DNA of 49,893 bases from an uncultured Lactobacillaceae bacterium (GCA_945285405.1 CALYQJ010000013.1:1-49893); one strand, 5' to 3'. Positions 26,097 through 34,012 are shown, numbered from the stretch's first letter. The notes: generated from the letters alone by a model not told the origin. Program-made: numbers and translations.

Positions 26097-26660
26097 ATGG
26101 GTGTTAAGCAGAATATTCAAGCTATTATTAATGAATTGTCTCATAATTTAAGTTTGATGAAGGAAGATCAATTACAAGAATTAGTTAAAATGATTTTACC
26201 AGCCAAACACATTTTTTTGGCTGGGGCTGGTCGTTCAGGAGTTGCTATTCAAGCTTTTGCTAATCGTTTAATGCACTTAGGTAAATCAGTTAGTGTAGTT
26301 GGAGATATCACTAGTCCCCATTCAAATGTGGGTGATATTTTAATTATCGGATCAGGTTCAGGAGAAACTACAAGTTTAGTTGCTTTGGTAAATAAAGCTA
26401 AATCCAATGGTGTAAAAGTTGGATTGCTAACTATGGATCCAACATCAACTATTGCTCGAAAAGCTGATAAAATTGTGGTACTTCCTGGCAGTTCACCTAA
26501 ACTCAAGCATCAACAAGATAAATTTACTTCAATTCAACCTATGGGTTCAGCTTTTGAACAATTATTGTTTTTAACTTTTGACGGTATAGTTCTGGAATTG
26601 ATGATAAAATTACAAGAAACAGAAAAAACAATGTTTGCTCGTCATGCAGATCTTGAATGA
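26097..26660 (+). CDS. hxlB: 6-phospho-3-hexuloisomerase (SIS domain)
   Basis: A 187-aa single-SIS-domain isomerase that interconverts D-arabino-3-hexulose-6-phosphate and fructose-6-phosphate. The sugar-phosphate-binding motifs are AGAGRSGVAIQAFANRLMHLG near the N-terminus and GSGSGETTSLVAL; the C-terminal FEQLLFLTFDGIVLELM segment is typical of PHI. Starts two bases after hxlA, so the pair is coupled. Last gene before a strong terminator. Confidence 0.9.
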   Translation: MGVKQNIQAIINELSHNLSLMKEDQLQELVKMILPAKHIFLAGAGRSGVAIQAFANRLMHLGKSVSVVGDITSPHSNVGDILIIGSGSGETTSLVALVNKAKSNGVKVGLLTMDPTSTIARKADKIVVLPGSSPKLKHQQDKFTSIQPMGSAFEQLLFLTFDGIVLELMIKLQETEKTMFARHADLE

Positions 26661-26672
26661 ATTTTAAAATTA

Positions 26673-26707
26673 AAAAGACCTGTTTCAAAAATTGAAACAG
26701 GTCTTTT
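26673..26707. terminator. Bidirectional terminator between hxlB and the minus-strand GntR gene
   Basis: A perfect 14-bp stem: AAAAGACCTGTTTC and GAAACAGGTCTTTT around AAAAATT. It serves both convergent operons. Confidence 0.92.
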
Positions 26708-26710
26708 AGT

Positions 26711-27451
26711 TTAATTTGAAAAATGATTTAAAGATGATTTTTGATTAATATCAATAACAAAAGAGTTTAAATCTCCACGATAACTGGCTAAAGAATATTC
26801 AACAATTTGTTCTTGTTTATTAAAACCCCAAGTTTTGAAATAAAAAATTGGATCTTGGGGATTAATTTGTAATAAACTAGCCACTTTCTTAGAAGCTGCT
26901 TTAACTTCTAATTGTCGGCGGACGTGAACCACTTCTTGCCCATTATCTTTTAAGCGTTGATATAAAGAAACTTGATTGAAATTTTCGTGTTCAATTTCGG
27001 GAACTAAAGCTTGAGGTAAATAAGTTGTGACTGCAACTATCGGGTTATGATTTGCGTATCTCAATCTTCTTAATTTAAAAACCGAGTCGTGTGGTTTAAT
27101 CTGTAATTGTTCAGATAAACTTATTGAAGCGGCTATTGTCGAAAAAAATAATACTTTAGTTTGAGGAACTAACCCCTTTTGATCAATTTCTTGATTATAA
27201 TTTTCTATCACTTGCATGAATTGCTGTTGCAATCGTTGCTGTTTGACCAAAGTTCCCCGATGTTTTCTTTTTTCGAGTAAACCTAGATCAACTAAAGATT
27301 GTATCGCTTGACGTATAGTGGGACGACTCACATGATATATTCGAGCTAAATCAATCTCACGGGGAATTAAAGTGTTTAAGGGATAAATATTATCTTGAAT
27401 TTTGTGTAAAAGATCTTGGGCTATTTGTCGATATTTTGGTGTTTCACTCAT
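26711..27451 (-). CDS. GntR-family regulator with UTRA ligand domain
   Basis: A 246-aa HutC-subfamily repressor. The N-terminal winged HTH (about 5-75) contains LIPREIDLARIYHVSRPTIRQAIQSLV and GLLEKRKHRGTLV; a UTRA effector domain fills the rest (FKLRRLRYANHNPIVAVTTYLP). Last gene of the minus-strand unit with deoC. The palindrome at 28224, right over the deoC promoter, is its likely operator, which implies autoregulation. The effector is presumably a sugar phosphate but is unknown. Confidence 0.9.
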   Translation of the reverse strand: MSETPKYRQIAQDLLHKIQDNIYPLNTLIPREIDLARIYHVSRPTIRQAIQSLVDLGLLEKRKHRGTLVKQQRLQQQFMQVIENYNQEIDQKGLVPQTKVLFFSTIAASISLSEQLQIKPHDSVFKLRRLRYANHNPIVAVTTYLPQALVPEIEHENFNQVSLYQRLKDNGQEVVHVRRQLEVKAASKKVASLLQINPQDPIFYFKTWGFNKQEQIVEYSLASYRGDLNSFVIDINQKSSLNHFSN

Positions 27452-27493
27452 AGCAGTATCTTACGCTAAATTATAAAAATTTAAAACCAAGGG

Positions 27494-28213
27494 TTAAATT
27501 TTTCGCTTTATTTCAATGCTTTTAACGTTATCTGTCATCATTCGTTGTTTTAGAGCGGTGATAATTTTAATACCTGAACTAGTTCCAATACGATCGGCAC
27601 CTGCTGCAATCATTGCTAAAAAGTCGTCACTATTTCGAATACCACCAGCTGCTTTAACCTTTACAGTTTCACCGACGGTTTGTTTCATTAGTTTAACGTC
27701 AGCAATTTTTGCACCGCTAGGTCCAAATCCAGTAGATGTTTTAATAAAGTCTGGTTTTATTTCTTTTGCTATTTGGGCTAATTTTATTATTTCATCGTTG
27801 TTTAAATATGTATTTTCAAAAATAACTTTAGTTATAACTTGATGTTCATGGCAAATTTTAACAATATTTGCCATTTCTTCTTTAATGTAATTATAGTTAT
27901 GATTTTTAACTTCAGTTAAATTAACAACATAATCGATTTCGTTGGCTCCATTAGTAATTGCATCTTTAGTTTCAAATTCTTTAGATGCAATGCTGGTTTG
28001 ACCTAAAGGAAAACTTATTGCTGCTCCCACATGGACGTTACTATCTTTTAATTCTTTAGCACAAAGGGCTGATTGAACTTGGTTAATTGCAACCATTTTA
28101 AAATGATATTTTTTAGCTTCAGAACATAGCTTTTTAATATCAGTAGCCGAAGCATTAGCATGAAGATTGGTATGGTCAATCATTTGAGCAAAATCATCTA
28201 AACTGTATTTCAT
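27494..28213 (-). CDS. deoC: Deoxyribose-phosphate aldolase, copy 1
   Basis: A 239-aa class I aldolase that splits 2-deoxyribose-5-phosphate to glyceraldehyde-3-phosphate and acetaldehyde. The Schiff-base lysine is in [12 protein letters not shown] and the second active-site lysine in VKAAGGIR. Compared with the copy at 35631 it is longer, with a basic tail ([14 protein letters not shown]). AAGGG stands before the ATG. It has its own promoter and operator (28224-28277) and is followed by the GntR gene. Its context with an organophosphate transporter differs from the nucleoside operon of copy 2. Confidence 0.93.
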   Translation of the reverse strand: MKYSLDDFAQMIDHTNLHANASATDIKKLCSEAKKYHFKMVAINQVQSALCAKELKDSNVHVGAAISFPLGQTSIASKEFETKDAITNGANEIDYVVNLTEVKNHNYNYIKEEMANIVKICHEHQVITKVIFENTYLNNDEIIKLAQIAKEIKPDFIKTSTGFGPSGAKIADVKLMKQTVGETVKVKAAGGIRNSDDFLAMIAAGADRIGTSSGIKIITALKQRMMTDNVKSIEIKRKI

Positions 28214-28223
28214 AATAATTCCC

Positions 28224-28251
28224 TTCTTTATATGTAATTACATATAAAGAA
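28224..28251. promoter_or_regulatory. 28-bp perfect palindrome, candidate GntR operator
   Basis: The two 14-base arms TTCTTTATATGTAA and TTACATATAAAGAA are exact complements with no spacer. It lies between the deoC start codon and the -10 element and overlaps the latter, the classic position for a repressor. The size and AT-rich arms suit a GntR/HutC dimer; the GntR gene is in the same operon. Confidence 0.8.
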
Positions 28252-28277
28252 TAATTTCCTTTTATTATTATGTCAAT
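28248..28277 (-). promoter_or_regulatory. Promoter of the deoC-gntR unit
   Basis: On the minus strand, consensus TTGACA (28277-28272) is followed after 18 bases by TATTCT (28253-28248). The -10 is covered by the left end of the palindrome. This makes deoC-gntR separately controlled from the upstream HAD and transporter genes. Confidence 0.65.
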
Positions 28278-28290
28278 GGGAAAATAAAAC

Positions 28291-29103
28291 TCATTTATTT
28301 TGGACATACTTTTCCAAAGCAAAAGCCACGCCACCATCATTATTACTAGGAACAATAAAGTTAGCATTTGCTAAAAGGGCTGGTGAAGCATTAGCTAAAG
28401 CAATTCCAATTCCTGCTTTTTTAATCATTGCTAAATCATTATCACCATCGCCCAATGCCATTGTTTTATTTAAGGGAACAGAAAAATAAGCAGCTAAATG
28501 TTTAAGGGCAGCTAATTTGGATACATTTTGGTCGGTTATTTCAAGATAAGTGGGTTTAGAGTGGGATGCGGTGATTTTTAATTGTGTTCTTCCAGCTAGT
28601 AAATTACTTAATTGTTTAATTATTTGTGGTTGTCCCATGCAAAGAATCTTATGAATTTTTTTTTGATTATAGATTGAATTAAAATCAATCAAACTTGGTT
28701 TAATTTGAGTAATCTTAGCTTCTTGAGAACTCCAATAATTTGGGTGTTCAATGAACCAATCTTCTCCTGCATATAAATTTAAACTAATTTTTAGATGATT
28801 TTGTTTAACTATTTGAATAATTTTCATTGTTGATTTATTTAATAAAGGCTGTTCAAATAAAATCGTTTTATTTTGATCAGATTTAATAATATAAGCGCCA
28901 TTTAGTGTAGCTAAAGGAACTTTTAAGTTCATTTGTGATGCTAAAACAAACATTGCTTTTGCAGGTCGTGCTGAAGCTAAACAGAAGAGTCCGCCTTTTT
29001 GAACATAATGTTGTATAGCATTTTTTACTGACGATAATAATTTGTGTTGGTCATTTAAGAGAGTTCCATCAATATCACTTAAAATTAATTGAGGAATAAT
29101 CAT
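28291..29103 (-). CDS. HAD-superfamily Cof-type sugar phosphatase
   Basis: A 270-aa phosphatase of the Cof/YidA class (HAD IIB). Motif I is LILSDIDGTLLND with the nucleophile and acid Asp residues, motif III lysine follows the C2 cap, and motif IV is ALGDGDNDLAMIKKAG. These enzymes dephosphorylate sugar phosphates with loose specificity. GGAGG precedes the ATG, and the gene lies 26 bases after the transporter gene, so they are co-transcribed. A role in trimming imported or surplus sugar phosphates is inference. Confidence 0.88.
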   Translation of the reverse strand: MIIPQLILSDIDGTLLNDQHKLLSSVKNAIQHYVQKGGLFCLASARPAKAMFVLASQMNLKVPLATLNGAYIIKSDQNKTILFEQPLLNKSTMKIIQIVKQNHLKISLNLYAGEDWFIEHPNYWSSQEAKITQIKPSLIDFNSIYNQKKIHKILCMGQPQIIKQLSNLLAGRTQLKITASHSKPTYLEITDQNVSKLAALKHLAAYFSVPLNKTMALGDGDNDLAMIKKAGIGIALANASPALLANANFIVPSNNDGGVAFALEKYVQNK

Positions 29104-29129
29104 TAAAACCTCCTAGAGTATTAGGCAAG

Positions 29130-30476
29130 TTATATCTTTTTATTTTGATGATTTAGTTTGTTTTCTATAAATATAATATAAATTAAAAAAATTAGTGATA
29201 ATCCAGCTGCCACATATAAAACAATTATACAAGCTGTCCAACCAAATTGGTCTACAAGGTAACCAATAAATGCTGTAGCTGCAATTTCTCCAACGATATA
29301 TTGAAAAAATCCCATAAATCCTGTTGAAGTCCCTACGGCAAACTTTGGAACAACTTCATTAATGATTAAACCAACTAACATTGTTGGTGCTGATAGAAAA
29401 TTCATCAATAAGATTAAACTTATGACGATTAATGTGTGATTAGTACTTAAAAAATAAAAACTTAAGCAAATAATTACTCCTAACATACTAATAAAGCAAA
29501 TTACGCCACGGTAATTTTTAAATATTCCAGATAAAAAACCAATAATCAATGAAACTGGGATAATTGAAATGCTTACAATACCTACTAACCATTTAGTATA
29601 ATTAGGATCAAAACCTTTAAATTGAGTTAAATAACTTGGAATCCAACTATTGATTCCGTAATTAACAACGTATAGGCACATTGAAGTTAATGTTACAGCC
29701 CAAACTAATTTATCTTTGATAATGTAACGATAAAGAATTTGAAAAATATTGAGATTAGTTAGTTCAGATTTAATTTTTTTTCCATTATCTAAAATTACTT
29801 CATCATGGGTATAGTCTTCAATGCTTGGTAAACCTACAGAAGTCGGCCGGTCATTACCTACGATTAAAACAATTATTGCTAAAATAACGCCTAAGATACC
29901 AGTGGAAAAAAAGACCATCCTCAAGGAATGTGAAAATAAAAATAAAGTTAAATTAACAATCGAAACACAAATAATTGCTGCACAGCTTTTAGATGTTCCC
30001 CAAATTGCGTAAACTAATCCTCGCTGTTTTTTACCCCACCAAATTTGAATAATTCTTTGACATGCACCTGCTCCCATTCCTTGGGCTATAGCCATTAGTA
30101 ACATTAAGCCACACATAATTAAAAAGTTTTTAGTAGTACCAAAGCAAAAATTTAATACTGAAGAAATAATTAAACCTGTTGCTAAGTAATGATTGGGATT
30201 ACTTTTGTCACTTAAAGCTCCCATAAATAATTTTGAAATACCATATCCTACTCCAAAACAAGAAAGTACGATTCCAATTTGAGTGCGAGAGAAATGATAA
30301 ACTTGCATCAAATCATGTTGCTCAATACTAAAAACTTGTCGAATAATATTGTAACCAGCATAACCAATAAAGATGGCAACTAAAACGCCTAATTGATGTA
30401 AGCGGTAGATTGAGTGAACTTTTGAATCAGGAATCTTAAATTTGGCATCAGGTGCGGGTTTTAAAAAAGAAAACAA
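29130..30476 (-). CDS. MFS transporter, organophosphate:phosphate antiporter (GlpT/UhpT) type
   Basis: A 448-aa, 12-helix permease. The N-terminal GYAGYNIIRQVFSIEQHDL, YGISKLFMGALSDKSNPNHYL and the KKQRGLVYAIWGTSKSCAA segment match the OPA family, whose members exchange glycerol-3-phosphate or hexose phosphates for phosphate. TTG start behind GAAGG. It heads the minus-strand run transporter-HAD-deoC-gntR, so a phosphorylated carbon source handled by deoxyribose-phosphate aldolase is an attractive guess. The substrate cannot be read from the sequence. Confidence 0.85.
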   Translation of the reverse strand: MFSFLKPAPDAKFKIPDSKVHSIYRLHQLGVLVAIFIGYAGYNIIRQVFSIEQHDLMQVYHFSRTQIGIVLSCFGVGYGISKLFMGALSDKSNPNHYLATGLIISSVLNFCFGTTKNFLIMCGLMLLMAIAQGMGAGACQRIIQIWWGKKQRGLVYAIWGTSKSCAAIICVSIVNLTLFLFSHSLRMVFFSTGILGVILAIIVLIVGNDRPTSVGLPSIEDYTHDEVILDNGKKIKSELTNLNIFQILYRYIIKDKLVWAVTLTSMCLYVVNYGINSWIPSYLTQFKGFDPNYTKWLVGIVSISIIPVSLIIGFLSGIFKNYRGVICFISMLGVIICLSFYFLSTNHTLIVISLILLMNFLSAPTMLVGLIINEVVPKFAVGTSTGFMGFFQYIVGEIAATAFIGYLVDQFGWTACIIVLYVAAGLSLIFLIYIIFIENKLNHQNKKI

Positions 30477-30662
30477 TTTTAAACCTTCTATTCTAAATTT
30501 TATTTACTTACTTATAGTATACTCAAAAAATTAAACTAAAGAAGGCGCTTTACTTTAGGATTAAAATTGTTTCATTTTTGATTAAGATAATTTTATTTAT
30601 GGTTGCTTATTAAAAATAAAGTTAAATTTTCAAATTTTTCTAACCTTAAGGTAATTTGTTAA

Positions 30663-30691
30663 TTGACTAATGAGAAAAATTGTTACATTAT
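30663..30691 (+). promoter_or_regulatory. Promoter of the stand-alone EIIA(Glc) gene
   Basis: TTGACT and CATTAT are 17 bases apart, about 35 bases before the start codon. A small palindrome ACCTTAAGGT lies just upstream (30643-30652). Moderate match. Confidence 0.45.
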
Positions 30692-30725
30692 GGACTAGAT
30701 TCGATCAATAAACAGGAGGAAATTG

Positions 30726-31208
30726 ATGTTTAAATTTTTCCATAAAAATAAAAGTGAAGAAATAAAGGCGCCAGTTACGGGTGAGGTAATTGAATTATCA
30801 GATGTTGCTGATCCCGTTTTTTCGCAAAAAATGATGGGTGAAGGTTTTGGAATTCATCCTAGTTCGGGAACGATTTATGCGCCAGTTTCTGGCAAAGTTA
30901 CTTTAGTGGCTGATACAAAACATGGAATTGGAATTACTACAGACAGTGGTTTTGAAGTGTTGATACATTTAGGAATTGATACTGTTGAATTAAAGGGTGC
31001 TCCTTTTACCATTAATATTGCTGCTGGTGATGAAGTTAAAGCTGGCCAAGAAATTGGTACAATGGATCTTAATGCAATTAAAGATGCGGGAAAAGATTCT
31101 ACAGTAATGGTTGTAATTACTAATAGTAAAGACGTTGTTGATAAAATGACTGTTGAAACTGGTAACAAAAATGGCGGTGAAACTGCTGCCCAAGTTACAA
31201 AAAAATAA
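30726..31208 (+). CDS. Stand-alone glucose-type PTS EIIA
   Basis: A 160-aa EIIA(Glc) domain. The phosphorylated histidine is H81 in VLIHLGIDTVELKG, with the second active-site histidine in GEGFGIHPSSGTIYAPV (GxGxxIxP motif). There is no EIIB or EIIC fused or adjacent, so it must serve permeases encoded elsewhere. AGGAGG stands six bases before ATG 30726; a TTG at 30723 is too close to it. A short Gly/Gln-rich tail follows the domain. It is monocistronic, with its own promoter and a strong terminator. Confidence 0.93.
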   Translation: MFKFFHKNKSEEIKAPVTGEVIELSDVADPVFSQKMMGEGFGIHPSSGTIYAPVSGKVTLVADTKHGIGITTDSGFEVLIHLGIDTVELKGAPFTINIAAGDEVKAGQEIGTMDLNAIKDAGKDSTVMVVITNSKDVVDKMTVETGNKNGGETAAQVTKK

Positions 31209-31226
31209 ACTTAAAAATTGATTTAG

Positions 31227-31258
31227 GCGTTAACTTAAAAAAGTTAACGCTTTTTATT
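31227..31258 (+). terminator. Intrinsic terminator after the EIIA(Glc) gene
   Basis: GCGTTAACTT pairs perfectly with AAGTTAACGC around AAAA, followed by TTTTTATTTT. Confidence 0.9.
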
Positions 31259-31340
31259 TTGAAATAAATTCAATTTTATACTTGAAAAAAAAAGAATGAT
31301 GCGTATGGTAATAAAAGAACTATTATCATATTTTTTTACT

Positions 31341-31391
31341 GTTTACAAGCGTAAACTTTAAAGGTATACTAATTTTATATTTACAGTTGTA
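31341..31391 (+). promoter_or_regulatory. Copper-operon promoter with two cop boxes
   Basis: TTTACA (31342-31347) and TATACT (31365-31370) are exactly 17 bases apart. Box 1, GTTTAC-AAGC-GTAAAC (31341-31356), is a perfect 6-bp inverted repeat over the -35 with core TACAAGCGTA. Box 2, TACAGTTGTA (31382-31391), fits the CopY consensus TACANNTGTA exactly and lies at the expected start site. This double-operator layout is the one used by CopY-repressed copper operons of lactic acid bacteria and streptococci. No copY gene is next to it. Confidence 0.85.
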
Positions 31392-31409
31392 GACGATAGG
31401 AGTAGATTA

Positions 31410-31796
31410 ATGGTCAAAATTTTGATTGTAATTGGGGCATTGTTTTTGATTGGTTTTATTATTTGGTGGTTTTTAATTCCACGCTCCCAAAAAGCAGTTA
31501 CAGCACAAACAGATGTTAATCATTTACAAAATGTAACAGTTAAAGTAGATGGGGGCTATCAGCCAAGCACTGTTGTTGTTTATCAAGGTGAACCCGCACA
31601 AATTACTTTTAAAAGAATTGATCCTTCAAGTTGTTTAGAGCAAGTTGTTTTTCCAGACTGGGGAATTAGTGAATATTTACCGGAAAAAAAAGAACATCCT
31701 ATTAAAATTGATACAAGTAAGGCAGGAGAGTATCAATATGCTTGCGGGATGAATATGTTTCATGGAAAAGTAATTGTTAAGAAAGAGAGAAAATAA
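31410..31796 (+). CDS. cupA: Membrane-anchored cupredoxin copper chaperone, CupA-like
   Basis: A 128-aa protein with one N-terminal membrane helix (about 3-24, ILIVIGALFLIGFIIWWFLI) and an extracytosolic or membrane-proximal cupredoxin fold. Ligands seen are Cys in DPSSCLEQV and the cluster YACGMNMFHG. In pneumococcal CupA, a Cys in the first loop and the CxMxM cluster bind two Cu(I) ions and hand them to CopA; the same residues are present here. First gene of the copper operon, AGGAG before the ATG, and its stop is immediately followed by the next start codon. Confidence 0.87.
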   Translation: MVKILIVIGALFLIGFIIWWFLIPRSQKAVTAQTDVNHLQNVTVKVDGGYQPSTVVVYQGEPAQITFKRIDPSSCLEQVVFPDWGISEYLPEKKEHPIKIDTSKAGEYQYACGMNMFHGKVIVKKERK

Positions 31797-32057
31797 ATGC
31801 AAACACAAAAAATAATCATTAAACAAGGTTATCAACCACAAACGGTCTATTTTAAACAAGGTGAGCCTGCCCAAATAATTTTTTATCAAGAAGATCCATC
31901 TGCTTGTTTACACGAAGTTAAATCAAAAGATTTAAATCTTGATTTGGCTTTAAATGTTGGTGATGCTAGATCAGTTTCAATTAATACCGATCAAGCTAGA
32001 GAAATAGACTTTAGATGTGGAATGAATATGTTTCACGGAAAGATAATTATAGAATAA
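31797..32057 (+). CDS. Soluble cupredoxin-like protein, equivalent to a detached CopA metal-binding domain
   Basis: An 86-aa protein with no signal or membrane helix. It repeats the copper-binding residues of its neighbour: Cys in DPSACLHEV and RCGMNMFHG at the C-terminus. Streptococcal CopA carries a cupredoxin-like metal-binding domain at its N-terminus; here the ATPase begins with its first membrane helix and this protein ends exactly where the ATPase starts (TAATG overlap). The simplest reading is that the ATPase domain became a separate polypeptide, or was never fused. Tandem similarity to the CupA-like protein suggests duplication. Confidence 0.82.
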   Translation: MQTQKIIIKQGYQPQTVYFKQGEPAQIIFYQEDPSACLHEVKSKDLNLDLALNVGDARSVSINTDQAREIDFRCGMNMFHGKIIIE

Positions 32058-34012
32058 TGACGATTACACAACGCTTCTTTTTTTCTTTGATTGCAGTAAT
32101 ACCTCTTTTAATTAATATGATTGGTATGCCATTTGGTTGGATGTTACCTGGTGGCAATTGGACGGCATTAATTTTTACTACAGCAATTATGTTAGTATCA
32201 GCTCGCCCATTTTTACACAGTGCTTGGGCTGCATTTAAGAATCATCAGGCTAATATGGATACTTTAGTGGCAATTGGGACTACTACGGCTTATCTTTATA
32301 GTCTCTATGCTATGTATCGTCATCAACCAGTATTTTTTGAAAGTGCTGCTTTTATTATAACTTTTATTCTTTTGGGGCAAGTTTTAGAAGCAAAGATGCG
32401 TCAAAGTGCTTCTAGTGCAGTAGAAAAATTATTAGATTTACAAGCTAAAGATGCAAATGTTTGGCGGAATGGTAAATGGCAACAAATCCCCTTAGAACAA
32501 GTACAAGTCGGTGATTTGATTAGAGTGAAACCTGGTGAAAAAGTACCAGTGGATGGTGTAATTATTGAAGGAAGTTCTAATCTTGATGAATCAATGGTGA
32601 CTGGTGAAAGTATGCCAGTAACTAAAAATAAAGGTGCAAAAGTAATTGGGGCAACTATTAATCAAAGTGGTACTTTTACAATGCAAGTTCAAAAAATAGG
32701 AAATCAAACTTTGCTTTCTCAAATTGTACAGATGGTTAAAAAAGCGCAGACGAGCCGAGCACCAATTCAACGAACAACTGATCAAGTTTCACATATTTTT
32801 GTTCCAGTAGTTTTAATTTTAGCTATTTTGACTTTTGTAATATGGGTAGTAATTATCGGTGAGACTCCTGAAAGGGCAATGATGTTTGCAGTTTCAGTAG
32901 TTATTATTGCTTGCCCTTGTGCTTTAGGTTTAGCAACTCCAACTGCTTTAATGGTAGGAACCGGACGTAGTGCAAAATTAGGAGTTTTAATAAAGAATGG
33001 TGAAGTTTTAGAGGCAGCAAATAATATTAAAACTGTTATTTTTGATAAAACAGGGACAATTACTCAGGGGAAACCAGTGGTAACTGACGTTGTGGGTCCT
33101 AAACAACAGGTGTTAGAAATTGCTGGTGCTTTAGAAAGTGATTCCGAACACCCTTTGGCAAGTGCTATTTTAGCTAAGGTTAAGACAGAAGGAATTAAAA
33201 TATCAAAAGTTAGTAATTTTACCGCTATAGCAGGTAAAGGAATAAAAGCTAGTTTTAAGGAGCAAGAAGCTTTAATAGGTAATGAATCATTATTTACAAA
33301 TAAAATTTTAAGTTCAAGTTTGAAAGTTCAATTGACCAGACTTCAAGATGAAGCTAAAACAGTTGTTTTAGTTGGATATGGTCAACAAGTTATAGGATTA
33401 ATTGCAATTCAAGACACTCCTAAAAGTTCAGCCGTTCCTACAATTTCAACACTAAAACATCAAGGTCTACAAACAGTTATGCTGACCGGTGATAATGAAA
33501 GAGTTGCCAAAGCTATTGCTCAACAAGTAGGAATTGATCGGATTGTTGCGAATGTTTTACCACAAGATAAAGCAAAAGTTGTAGAAGAGCAACAAAAAAA
33601 AGGACCAGTTGCCTTTGTCGGAGATGGAATTAATGATGCACCAGCTCTAACTTTGGCTAACGTTGGAATTGCGATGGGATCAGGCACTGATATTGCCATT
33701 GAATCAGGAGGAATTGTTTTAGTTAAGAATAATTTATGGGGCGTTGTTGAAGCAATAGAGTTAAGTAAAAAAACTTTTCAACGAATAAAGCTTAATTTAT
33801 TTTGGGCATTTATTTATAATACAATTGGAATTCCTATTGCGGCAGGAGTTTTTGCAAAATGGGGATTGATTTTAAGTCCTGAATTAGCAGGTTTAGCAAT
33901 GGCTTTAAGTTCAATTTCAGTCGTTTCAAGCTCCCTTTTGTTAAACCGGACTAAGTTGTCAGAAGAACCTGATTTTGCCGATAGCTCAAATCATAAATTT
34001 GATAAAGAGTAA
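32057..34012 (+). CDS. copA: Cu(I)-exporting P1B-1 ATPase without N-terminal metal-binding domain
   Basis: A 651-aa copper pump. Seen: the actuator TGES, CPC in membrane helix 6 (C286-P-C288), the phosphorylated D330 in DKTGT, the HP motif in SDSEHPLASA, GDGINDAP, YN in helix 7 and MALSS in helix 8. CPC with YN and MxxSS is the Cu(I) signature. The protein starts about 10 residues before its first helix and lacks any HMA (GMxCxxC) or cupredoxin domain. The frame is open to 32015, but ATG 32057 shares one base with the upstream TAA and is the obvious start. Coupled to the soluble cupredoxin gene. Confidence 0.93.
   Translation: MTITQRFFFSLIAVIPLLINMIGMPFGWMLPGGNWTALIFTTAIMLVSARPFLHSAWAAFKNHQANMDTLVAIGTTTAYLYSLYAMYRHQPVFFESAAFIITFILLGQVLEAKMRQSASSAVEKLLDLQAKDANVWRNGKWQQIPLEQVQVGDLIRVKPGEKVPVDGVIIEGSSNLDESMVTGESMPVTKNKGAKVIGATINQSGTFTMQVQKIGNQTLLSQIVQMVKKAQTSRAPIQRTTDQVSHIFVPVVLILAILTFVIWVVIIGETPERAMMFAVSVVIIACPCALGLATPTALMVGTGRSAKLGVLIKNGEVLEAANNIKTVIFDKTGTITQGKPVVTDVVGPKQQVLEIAGALESDSEHPLASAILAKVKTEGIKISKVSNFTAIAGKGIKASFKEQEALIGNESLFTNKILSSSLKVQLTRLQDEAKTVVLVGYGQQVIGLIAIQDTPKSSAVPTISTLKHQGLQTVMLTGDNERVAKAIAQQVGIDRIVANVLPQDKAKVVEEQQKKGPVAFVGDGINDAPALTLANVGIAMGSGTDIAIESGGIVLVKNNLWGVVEAIELSKKTFQRIKLNLFWAFIYNTIGIPIAAGVFAKWGLILSPELAGLAMALSSISVVSSSLLLNRTKLSEEPDFADSSNHKFDKE

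Noticed and set aside
30875-31193. Two minus-strand frames (97 and 67 codons) over the EIIA(Glc) gene
   Set aside because: They mirror the conserved EIIA codons; no independent start signals or domains.
31341-31356. Reading GTTTACAAGCGTAAAC as a cre site for CcpA
   Set aside because: At least three mismatches to the cre core; the second box TACAGTTGTA and the copper genes make a cop box the better reading.
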